This document shows positions 25,791-33,393 of a stretch of 59,379 nt of DNA, in pieces; within the stretch, counting starts at the first letter, position 1; every line of letters begins with the position of its first letter. A program made the translations under genes and the position numbers. The notes under the pieces are model-generated. The model did no database searches, was not told the origin of the DNA, and saw only the letters and a program-made list of their open reading frames with translations. The stretch is taken from contig SGZJ01000006.1 in NCBI GenBank assembly GCA_004213995.1, positions 1 to 59,379 of the forward strand, read 5' to 3'. The DNA comes from Flavobacteriales bacterium. GTDB lineage: Bacteria; Bacteroidota; Bacteroidia; Flavobacteriales; Flavobacteriaceae.

Positions 25791-27368
25791 TTGAAAAAAA
25801 AAGTTAACATATACTTATTCAGTTCATTACTTTTAATTTCATTACCAAATATATTTTGTCAAGAAAATACACGTATTCAAATTGATAGCGCTGGTTTTTT
25901 TGAAAAGGATGATAAAAAGTTTACAAAAGCTACAGTTTTAACAAGAGATAATAAAAATAAAGTCAAAATATCTCATGATGGTGTTGATATGTGGTGTAAC
26001 CAAGCTTTCTTCTATGAAAACAGAAATTACATCGAAGCATATGGAGATGTTGTTCTCAAACAAGGTGATACAATTAATTTAAACTCTCAGTATTTAGAAT
26101 ATGATGGGGATACAAAAATCGCATTTGCTAGTGGTAAAGTAAAACTATCAGAACCTAATTCTGTTTTATTTACTGACTCACTCTATTTTGACAGGAATAA
26201 ACAAGAAGCATTTTACAATAATTATGGAAGGGTTATTAAAGAAAAACAAGATACAATTGACAGTAAAATTGGCAATTACTTATTAGAAAACAAAAAATAT
26301 GAATTTAAAATCAATGTATTACTTAAAAACCCTAAATATAAAATAAACACACCCAGATTAGATTTTTATACCGAAAATGGTCATGCTTATTTTTATGGTC
26401 CAACAGAAATAAAAAGTAAGGACTCTAACATTTTTTGTGAATTAGGTTATTACAATACCAATAATGACACTGGATACTTCATTAAAGAAGCCAAAGTCGA
26501 TTTTAACAACACTACGATTCTAGCTGACAGTATATATTTTAATAGAAATTTAAATTTTGCATCTGCAACAAATAATATTAAAATTATAGATACTATAAAT
26601 GAAAATATAACAAAAGGTAATTATGCAGAAATATTCAAGGACAAAGATTCTATGTTTATAACTAAACGTGCTATAATTGCTTCTAAACAAAATAAAGATT
26701 CTTTATATATTCATAGCGATACAATTTTAATAACTGGAAATGAAGAAAATAGGTTAATTAGAGCTTTTAAAAATGCTAGAATATTCAAGCAAGATTTAAG
26801 TGGTAGAGCAGATTCAATTCACTATGATAAATCTAAAGGATTAGCTCAATTTATAAATATCAATAAAAAACTAGATTTATCATTCACAAAATCTAAAAAA
26901 CCAATATTATTTAATTTTAACAATCAAATCACTGGAGATACTATAATTTTGAAGTTTGAAAAAACCACAAATAAAATTGATTCTTTGGTAGTTTTTAATA
27001 ATGCTTTTATTATCGAAAAAGACACTTTAGGAGCAGGCTTTAATCAAATTTCTGGAAAATTATTGCAAGGGAAATTTTATGACAATGAATTAAAAACAAT
27101 AGATATTATTAAAAATGCAGAATCTATTTACTATTTAAGAAATGATAAAAAAGAATTAGTCACTATTGATAAATCTAAATCTGCCAAATTAAAAATATTT
27201 TTTAAGTTAACCGAAATTGAAAAGATCCAAAAAATTAATCAAATAGATGGAAAAACATATCCAGAAGAAGAATTTACTGAAAATATACAATTATTAAAAG
27301 GCTTTAATAATCGGCTTAATGAAAAGATCTTATCAATTAATGACCTTTTTAAACTAGAAAAAGAATAA
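25791..27368 (+). CDS. OstA/LptA-like outer-membrane biogenesis protein
   Basis: A 525-residue exported protein with a signal peptide to about residue 25 (LPNIFCQE) and an OstA/LptA-type beta-jellyroll repeat region: repeated short strand units such as DMWCNQAFFYENRNYIEAYG, DTINLNSQYLEYDGDTKIAF and VLFTDSLYFDRNKQEAFYNN. LptA and LptD N-domains carry lipopolysaccharide across the periplasm. The length gives room for several LptA-like units but the LptD barrel is absent. Start is TTG at 25791; no suitable ATG precedes the signal peptide. Its TAA stop lies two bases before the proposed ATT start of the aminotransferase. Confidence 0.8.
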   Translation: MKKKVNIYLFSSLLLISLPNIFCQENTRIQIDSAGFFEKDDKKFTKATVLTRDNKNKVKISHDGVDMWCNQAFFYENRNYIEAYGDVVLKQGDTINLNSQYLEYDGDTKIAFASGKVKLSEPNSVLFTDSLYFDRNKQEAFYNNYGRVIKEKQDTIDSKIGNYLLENKKYEFKINVLLKNPKYKINTPRLDFYTENGHAYFYGPTEIKSKDSNIFCELGYYNTNNDTGYFIKEAKVDFNNTTILADSIYFNRNLNFASATNNIKIIDTINENITKGNYAEIFKDKDSMFITKRAIIASKQNKDSLYIHSDTILITGNEENRLIRAFKNARIFKQDLSGRADSIHYDKSKGLAQFININKKLDLSFTKSKKPILFNFNNQITGDTIILKFEKTTNKIDSLVVFNNAFIIEKDTLGAGFNQISGKLLQGKFYDNELKTIDIIKNAESIYYLRNDKKELVTIDKSKSAKLKIFFKLTEIEKIQKINQIDGKTYPEEEFTENIQLLKGFNNRLNEKILSINDLFKLEKE

Positions 27369-27370
27369 AA

Positions 27371-28561
27371 ATTAAAAAAGAATTTCACAAATATCAAGCT
27401 CAAGTAACCCCGTACCCTCTAGAAATAGAAGTTAAGAAAGCTATTGGTTGTTATATTTTCGATAGTAATAATAAAAAATATTTAGATTTTATAGCCGGAG
27501 TTTCTGCTTGTAGTTTAGGGCATTGTCACCCTAAAGTGATTGAAGCAATTAAAAAACAACTCGACGAATATCTACATGTAATGGTATATGGTGAATTTAT
27601 ACTTAAACCTGCTGTTGATTTAACTAAATTATTATCACAACATTTACCAGTTGAATTAGATTCGACATACTTGACTAATTCTGGTACAGAAGCAATTGAA
27701 GGTGCTATAAAATTAGCAAGAAGGTATACAGGAAGGAAAGAAATAATTGGAGCAAATAATGCCTATCACGGAAGTACATTAGGAGCTCTAACCCTAATGG
27801 GTAAAATAGAAAACAGAAAACCTTTTGAGCCATTAATACCAGAAATGAATTTTATAAACTTTAATAACCTAAATGATATTAAAAAAATCACTTTCAAAAC
27901 TGCTGGAGTAATTTTAGAAACTATTCAAGGTGCAGCAGGTTTCATTGAACCTGAGAAGGACTATCTAAAATTAGTTAGTCAAAAGTGTAAAGAGGTTGGA
28001 GCATTACTAATATTAGATGAAATTCAACCTGGAATAGGTCGTACAGGTAAATTATTTGGATTTGAAAACTATAATTGTATTCCAGATATAATAGTAACTG
28101 GAAAAGGACTTGGTGGCGGAATGCCTATTGGGGCATTTATTAGCTCAAATAAAATTATGAATACAATTAGTAATAACCCAAAATTAGGTCATATTACTAC
28201 TTTCGGTGGTAATGCAGTTATAGCAGCTTCTGCCTATCAAACATTAAAAATAATCACAGAATCGAGTTTAATGAAGCAAACATTAAGCAAAGAAATTTTA
28301 ATTAGAAACAAATTAAAGCATCCTCTAATAAAAGAAATAAGAGGAAAAGGATTAATGTTAGCAATGATTCTAGAGAGTCCAGAAATAGCAGATAAATTAG
28401 TTATTAAATGTAAAGAAAATGGTCTACTACTATTTTGGTTGTTAATAGAAAAAAGAGCCGTCAGAATTACACCTCCACTTACAATAAGCACAAAAGAAAT
28501 TTTAATAGGATGTAATATAATTATTGAGCAACTAGAAAATTTATCTAAAAGTGTTAATTAA
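27371..28561 (+). CDS. Class III aminotransferase, apparent ATT start
   Basis: Pyridoxal-phosphate aminotransferase of the acetylornithine/aspartate-aminotransferase-family group, about 396 residues. PLP-site signatures are LILDEIQPGIGRTGKLFGFE (about 217-236) and the Schiff-base lysine in IVTGKGLGGGMPIGAF (about 241-256). Translation back from the first conventional start (GTG 27536) keeps the family's expected N-terminus in frame, FHKYQAQVTPYPLEIEVKKA and LDFIAGVSACSLGHCHPK, with no ATG, GTG or TTG before an upstream stop at 27350. Homologues start near M-K-x-x-F-x-K-Y-Q-A-Q, which places initiation at ATT 27371 (ATA 27365 is the alternative). A sequencing error of ATG is also possible. Substrate specificity is not determinable. 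Confidence 0.88.
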   Translation: MKKEFHKYQAQVTPYPLEIEVKKAIGCYIFDSNNKKYLDFIAGVSACSLGHCHPKVIEAIKKQLDEYLHVMVYGEFILKPAVDLTKLLSQHLPVELDSTYLTNSGTEAIEGAIKLARRYTGRKEIIGANNAYHGSTLGALTLMGKIENRKPFEPLIPEMNFINFNNLNDIKKITFKTAGVILETIQGAAGFIEPEKDYLKLVSQKCKEVGALLILDEIQPGIGRTGKLFGFENYNCIPDIIVTGKGLGGGMPIGAFISSNKIMNTISNNPKLGHITTFGGNAVIAASAYQTLKIITESSLMKQTLSKEILIRNKLKHPLIKEIRGKGLMLAMILESPEIADKLVIKCKENGLLLFWLLIEKRAVRITPPLTISTKEILIGCNIIIEQLENLSKSVN

Positions 28562-28610
28562 TTTGTTATAAATAATACAATAAAAACAACTAATTAATAT
28601 CATAGTGTCT

Positions 28611-28618
28611 TAATTTTG
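28611..28618 (+). promoter_or_regulatory. Putative -7 promoter box of TPR gene
   Basis: TAATTTTG matches TAnnTTTG and ends 23 bases before the ATG at 28642, the same spacing as at ndk, pepD and the E2 gene. No -33 element is apparent. Confidence 0.38.
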
Positions 28619-28621
28619 ATT

Positions 28622-28639
28622 AAATCAATAAATTGATTT
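28622..28639. repeat. Perfect 18-base palindrome before TPR gene
   Basis: AAATCAAT and ATTGATTT around two A, lying between the predicted -7 box and the ATG at 28642. It could be an operator or a leader hairpin over the start codon. AT-rich background makes chance palindromes plausible. Confidence 0.35.
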
Positions 28640-28641
28640 TT

Positions 28642-30024
28642 ATGGAATATGAAGAATTCGACAACAATAAAAGCCTTTCACTTACAAGGTTTGAAAAAAT
28701 GTTAAAAACAAATAGAATTCTATTTTTTGATTCAAATGAATTTGAAAATATTATTTCATATTATTTAGAAAATGGTAAAATTAATTTTGCCAAAAAGGCT
28801 ATTAAATTAGGCTTAGAGCAACATCCAGACTCATCAAATTTAGCTTTATTTGAAATTGAAATTTTAATTTTTGAGAATAAGCTAGATAATGCCGAAAAAT
28901 TATTAGAAGCTTTAATCTTATCTGAGCCTTCAAATGAAGAAGTATACATTCAAAAAGCTAACATATATTCAAAGAAAAAACTTCACCAAAAAGCAATACT
29001 CTGCTTAAATAAAATATTAGATTTTAATCCAGATAATGCGGAAGTATATTCGCTGATTGGAATAGAATATTTATTTATGGAAGATTTTGAAAATGCAAAA
29101 TTCAATTTTATCAAATGCCTCAATTATGATGACTCAGATTATAGTGCATTATATAATATTGTCTATTGTTTTGAAATCTTAGAACAAAACAATAAAGCCA
29201 TTGAATATTTAAATACTTATTTAAACACCAATCCCTATTGCGAAGTAGCATGGCACCAACTTGGTAAACAATACTTATTTTTTAAAAACTATGCTAAAGC
29301 TATATCAGCGTTTGATTTTGCTATAATTTCAGATGAGTATTTTATTGGAGCATATATAGAAAAAGGGAGAGCATTAGAAAAAATTAATAAATATAATGAG
29401 GCAATAGAAAATTATAAGTTAATAATTGCTTTAAAGGATGAGTCTAGTTACCCTTTACTAAGAATGGGGATTTGCTATAACAAAATAAGTAACTACAAAA
29501 AAGCAATACAAAACTTAAATGACTGTATTCAAGTTGATCCTCAATTAAATAAAGCATGGTACCTACTGGCTGAAATTTATTATAAGAACCAAAAATACAA
29601 TAGTGCTATATTAAGTATAAAAAAGGCTTTAGAGATTAATTCAGAAAAAGAAGATTACTGGAAATTATATGCTAAAATTAATATTGGACTTAAGCTATAT
29701 GAAGAAGCAGACATTGGTTTCCAAAAAGTTATAGAATTGGGAGAAGCAGATGAAAGTATTTGGTTGGCAAAAGTAGATACACTGATAAAGTTAGGCGAAT
29801 ATAATTATGCGATTGATATATTAGAAAAATGCTATGAACTTTTCGAAGACAAATCAATAATATTATACCGATTTTCGGGAATTTATTTTTTACAAAATAA
29901 AATAGAAGATGGTATCGTGCAACTAAAAAAAGCCATATCAATAAACAAAAAAAATAAATATATTTTTAAAGAGTTATTTAGGGTTATATCAAAATATAAA
30001 TATCTAGAAAAAATATTAAAATAA
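28642..30024 (+). CDS. Tetratricopeptide repeat protein
   Basis: A 460-residue protein made almost wholly of TPR units (about ten or eleven 34-residue repeats from about 30 to 440), e.g. KAILCLNKILDFNPDNAEVYSLIG-type helices and KAISAFDFAIISDEYFIGAY. No signal peptide or membrane segment is seen, so it is probably a cytoplasmic scaffold. ATG 28642 is chosen over the in-frame TTG at 28633. It lies between the aminotransferase and DUF368 genes; I recall this order in other Flavobacteriia. Partner unknown. Confidence 0.88.
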   Translation: MEYEEFDNNKSLSLTRFEKMLKTNRILFFDSNEFENIISYYLENGKINFAKKAIKLGLEQHPDSSNLALFEIEILIFENKLDNAEKLLEALILSEPSNEEVYIQKANIYSKKKLHQKAILCLNKILDFNPDNAEVYSLIGIEYLFMEDFENAKFNFIKCLNYDDSDYSALYNIVYCFEILEQNNKAIEYLNTYLNTNPYCEVAWHQLGKQYLFFKNYAKAISAFDFAIISDEYFIGAYIEKGRALEKINKYNEAIENYKLIIALKDESSYPLLRMGICYNKISNYKKAIQNLNDCIQVDPQLNKAWYLLAEIYYKNQKYNSAILSIKKALEINSEKEDYWKLYAKINIGLKLYEEADIGFQKVIELGEADESIWLAKVDTLIKLGEYNYAIDILEKCYELFEDKSIILYRFSGIYFLQNKIEDGIVQLKKAISINKKNKYIFKELFRVISKYKYLEKILK

Positions 30025-30041
30025 ACATTAAACATTGCACA

Positions 30042-30953
30042 ATGAATAGTAAGTCTTCTGAAAATATTAAATTATATTTTAAGGGAATGGCTATGGGTGT
30101 AGCTGATGCGTTTCCTGGCATATCTGGTGGTACTATGGCTTTAATTCTTGGGATATACAAAGAACTTATTAGCTCAATTAGTGTTATAAACTTTTCGTTA
30201 TTTAAAACTTTAAAAAATGAAGGGTTTAATGAGTTTTGGGGGAAATTAAATGGTACTTTTCTATTAATACTATTTTCTGGAATTATCTCTAGCTTGGTTG
30301 TATTTATGAATATTGCTAGCTATTTAATCGATAATTTTCCAGTTTTAATTTGGTCTTTTTTTCTAGGTCTGGTTTCAGCTAGTATCTACATTATTTTAAA
30401 ACCAACTGATTTATTTAATTTTAATAAAACTCAGAATATATTAATAAACTGGTTATTATTACTTTCAAGTTTGTATATATCCTATTTATTAACAAGTTTG
30501 CCAGAAATAAACAACTTAAATGAAAATTTAATATTTATATTTTTTGCAGGATTAATAGCTAGCTGCGCAATGATTTTACCAGGAGTTTCTGGATCATACA
30601 TTTTAGTAATATTAGGCTTGTACAAAACTATTAGTAAAGCATTAATAAATTTAGAATTAGATAAAATAGTAATCTTTGGATTTGGAGTCATATTGGGTTT
30701 AACATCATTTAGCAAGCTAGTTAAATGGGGGTTTGATAAATTTCCAAATAAAATTTTAATTGCAATGACGGGGCTGATTCTTGGATCTATTCATAAACTA
30801 TGGCCTTGGAAATCAAATGAAATAAATATTCTTCCTACGAATTATTCTGAGTACAACTACCTGATAGAATCAATAGTATTATTTATCATTGGATTTTTAT
30901 TAATTTTCTTACTAGAAAAAACCAACAAGAATCAAAATATTGAAAAAGACTAA
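30042..30953 (+). CDS. DUF368 polyprenyl-phosphate transporter family protein (first of pair)
   Basis: A 303-residue polytopic membrane protein of the DUF368 family. Members have been shown (PopT work) to return undecaprenyl phosphate, the lipid carrier of cell-wall synthesis, to the cytoplasmic face. The family's two inverted-repeat half signatures are present: ADAFPGISGGTMALILGIYK (about 20-39) and MILPGVSGSYILVILGLYK (about 178-196). About eight hydrophobic segments. It overlaps a second DUF368 gene by 14 bases and starts 17 bases after the TPR gene. Substrate is inferred from the family. Confidence 0.9.
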   Translation: MNSKSSENIKLYFKGMAMGVADAFPGISGGTMALILGIYKELISSISVINFSLFKTLKNEGFNEFWGKLNGTFLLILFSGIISSLVVFMNIASYLIDNFPVLIWSFFLGLVSASIYIILKPTDLFNFNKTQNILINWLLLLSSLYISYLLTSLPEINNLNENLIFIFFAGLIASCAMILPGVSGSYILVILGLYKTISKALINLELDKIVIFGFGVILGLTSFSKLVKWGFDKFPNKILIAMTGLILGSIHKLWPWKSNEINILPTNYSEYNYLIESIVLFIIGFLLIFLLEKTNKNQNIEKD

Positions 30954-31893
30954 TCAAATTAAAAACAATCTCTTAACAATTCTTAAAGGAATAATTATGG
31001 GAACTGCTAATAAAGTTCCTGGTGTTTCTGGGGGTGTAGTAGCTTTGGCTCTAAACTTTTATGATGAATTATTAAATTCAATGAAAAATATAAATATTAA
31101 AAATCTCTTAAGCTTTAAATTCAGAGATGCATTTAAAAATTCAAATAAATCTTTGTTATTATATATCTGCTTGGGCATAATAATAAGTTATTTTTCTACA
31201 TCAAAATTATTAGACTTTTTATTAAATAAATATGAATTATTAGTTTGGAGTGTGTTTTTTGGACTTGTTATTGGTACAATTATACATTTAAAACAGAAAA
31301 TAAATAATTGGAATAATAAGTCAATCTCTTTAATTATTTTAGGTATAATTACAGGTTTAATAATTAGCTATCTAGATCCAATGACAGAAAATACAAACTT
31401 ATTGTTTGTATTCATTTGTGGAATTTTAAGTATATGTGGTATGATAATCCCAGGTTTATCTGGTTCGTTTTTATTAATATTACTGGGAAACTATGTGTTA
31501 TTATTAGTTGATAGTGTAAATGTGCTCTTTGATAGTATTTCATCTATCATTAGTGGAGATTTAGAATTTTTACAAAACTCCTATATAACAAGCAGATTAA
31601 AAATAATAGCTGTATTCACTCTTGGGTCAGTAACAGGACTAGTTTTGTTATCAAAAGTTATGTCATTACTTCTAAACAGATTTAACAATTCTATCCAATC
31701 AATAATATTTGGTTTTATAATTGGATCTTTAGGAGTATTGTGGCCTTGGAAAACTACAAATCCAGAAAATTTAAATATTACTCGTTACTTTCCTGAAATA
31801 AATGACAGTTTTTTTATTGCTATTTTGCACATTTTAATTGGCATTATAATCGTACTTATATTAAGTAAATATGAAAGATCAAAAGCAAAATAA
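30940..31893 (+). CDS. DUF368 polyprenyl-phosphate transporter family protein (second of pair)
   Basis: A 317-residue DUF368 protein. Signatures ANKVPGVSGGVVALALNFYD (about 23-42) and MIIPGLSGSFLLILLGNYV (about 167-185) parallel those of the upstream gene, and both proteins share the LWPWK element near the C-terminus. The start is TTG at 30940, inside the end of the first copy; the next ATG would remove the conserved N-terminal helix. It overlaps aroE by 23 bases. Two adjacent non-identical copies could act as a heterodimer or on different carrier pools; this is inference. Confidence 0.9.
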   Translation: MKKTNQIKNNLLTILKGIIMGTANKVPGVSGGVVALALNFYDELLNSMKNINIKNLLSFKFRDAFKNSNKSLLLYICLGIIISYFSTSKLLDFLLNKYELLVWSVFFGLVIGTIIHLKQKINNWNNKSISLIILGIITGLIISYLDPMTENTNLLFVFICGILSICGMIIPGLSGSFLLILLGNYVLLLVDSVNVLFDSISSIISGDLEFLQNSYITSRLKIIAVFTLGSVTGLVLLSKVMSLLLNRFNNSIQSIIFGFIIGSLGVLWPWKTTNPENLNITRYFPEINDSFFIAILHILIGIIIVLILSKYERSKAK

Positions 31894-32620
31894 AATCTAT
31901 GGGCTAATTGGTAAAAACATTAATTATTCATTTTCAAAAAAATTCTTCAATAATAAATTTGAAAAGGAAAGAATAAAAGCTGTTTATACTAATTTTGATA
32001 TTCAAAAAATAGAAGACTTTAAGAACGTTGTTAATAAATTTAATATATGTGGATTAAACGTTACTATTCCTTACAAAGAATCTATAATAAATCAATTGGA
32101 TTATATTAATCCAATTGCAAAGGAAATTGGAGCAGTTAATACAATAAAATTTCAAAACAATATTTTGAGTGGATATAATACAGACTATTTAGGTTTTTAT
32201 AAATCTATTGAAAATTTAATTAAGCCAAATACAAAGGCTCTTATTTTAGGTACCGGAGGGGCTTCTAAGGCAGTAGCATATGCATTAAAAATACTAAAAG
32301 TTAAATATGTGTTTGTTTCAAGATCAAAAAAAAATAAAGATTATATAAACTATAGTGAAATAAATCAAGAGATAATTGATAATCATAAATTAGTAATTAA
32401 TTGTACACCCATTGGAACCTATCCTATGACTGAACAAATTCCTCAAATCCCAATTAGTTTAATAAATGATAGCCATATAGTCTATGATTTGATATATAAT
32501 CCAACTAAATCTCTTTTACTAAAAAAAAGCCAAGAAAATGGAGCTACAATAATAAATGGCTATCAAATGTTAGAGAATCAAGCATTAGAATCATGGAAAA
32601 TTTGGAATTCAAATCATTAA
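31871..32620 (+). CDS. aroE: Shikimate dehydrogenase
   Basis: NADPH-dependent reduction of 3-dehydroshikimate in aromatic amino-acid synthesis. Visible are the shikimate-binding INYSFSKKFFNNKF (about 16-29), the catalytic lysine in NVTIPYKESI (about 61-70), the nucleotide loop ILGTGGASKAVAYAL (about 125-139) and INCTPIGTYP (about 176-185). At 249 residues it belongs to the shorter form typical of Bacteroidota. It overlaps the DUF368 gene by 23 bases, and its stop overlaps the stop of convergent mazG. Confidence 0.93.
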   Translation: MKDQKQNKIYGLIGKNINYSFSKKFFNNKFEKERIKAVYTNFDIQKIEDFKNVVNKFNICGLNVTIPYKESIINQLDYINPIAKEIGAVNTIKFQNNILSGYNTDYLGFYKSIENLIKPNTKALILGTGGASKAVAYALKILKVKYVFVSRSKKNKDYINYSEINQEIIDNHKLVINCTPIGTYPMTEQIPQIPISLINDSHIVYDLIYNPTKSLLLKKSQENGATIINGYQMLENQALESWKIWNSNH

Positions 32621-33390
32621 AAAACCTTAGCGTCGTTCCAGTGTTTTTTAAGTTCACTAGAAGTCATTTCGGAAATTGGTTTTTCTAATTTGTCAGCAAT
32701 CTTTTCTAAATAATTAAATCTATTAATAAATTTACTATTTGTTTTTTCTAAAGCTTTTGCCGGGTTTATTTTATTATAACTAGCATAGTTAATTAAGGAA
32801 AATAATATATCTCCAAACTCTTCTTCCATTAAATCTAAATTAGATTTAGATAATTCTAATTTAAACTCACTAATTTCTTCAATTACCTTATCTAAAATAT
32901 CAGCATTATTGTCCCATTTAAATCCCATTCCAGAAGCTTTCTCTTGAATTCTCATAGCTTTTATTAAAGACGGTAAACTTTTAGGCACTCCACTTAATGC
33001 TCCTTTATTATGCTCATTTTTCTTGATAATTTCCCAGTTCTCCTTAACCTCTTTAATACTATCTATTTTGATATCTTTATAAATGTGTGGGTGTCTATGA
33101 ATTAACTTATCACAAATACCATTAATAACATCATTTATATTAAAATATTTTTTTTCACTTGCAATTTTAGAATAGAATACTATGTGAAGCAATAAATCTC
33201 CTAATTCATTTTTTATTTCATCAATTTCATTTGATAATATAGCTTCTGATAATTCATATGTTTCTTCGATAGTTAAATGCCTAAGAGATTCCATTGTTTG
33301 TTCCTTATCCCAGGGACATTCGTTTCTCAAACGATTCATTATTTCTAATAACCTATTAAAAGAAGGCATATCTTTATTTATATTTTTCAC
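32617..33390 (-). CDS. mazG: Nucleoside triphosphate pyrophosphohydrolase MazG
   Basis: House-cleaning enzyme that hydrolyses NTPs to NMPs and pyrophosphate. The first MazG domain has CPWDKEQTMESLRHLTIEETYEL (about 20-42) and the metal-binding ELGDLLLHIVFYSKIA (about 63-78); the second has KVIEEISEFKLEL and EEFGDILFSLINYASY (about 168-206). Length 257 is typical of tandem-domain MazG. Its stop overlaps that of aroE by four bases with no terminator in between. It follows the subtilase gene by three bases, so the two share a transcript. Confidence 0.95.
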   Translation of the reverse strand: MKNINKDMPSFNRLLEIMNRLRNECPWDKEQTMESLRHLTIEETYELSEAILSNEIDEIKNELGDLLLHIVFYSKIASEKKYFNINDVINGICDKLIHRHPHIYKDIKIDSIKEVKENWEIIKKNEHNKGALSGVPKSLPSLIKAMRIQEKASGMGFKWDNNADILDKVIEEISEFKLELSKSNLDLMEEEFGDILFSLINYASYNKINPAKALEKTNSKFINRFNYLEKIADKLEKPISEMTSSELKKHWNDAKVF

Positions 33391-33393
33391 GAA

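Noticed and set aside
27360-27540. Frameshift or pseudogene at the 5' end of the aminotransferase
   Set aside because: The conserved N-terminus is in the same frame as the rest of the gene, so no shift is needed; only the start codon is unusual.
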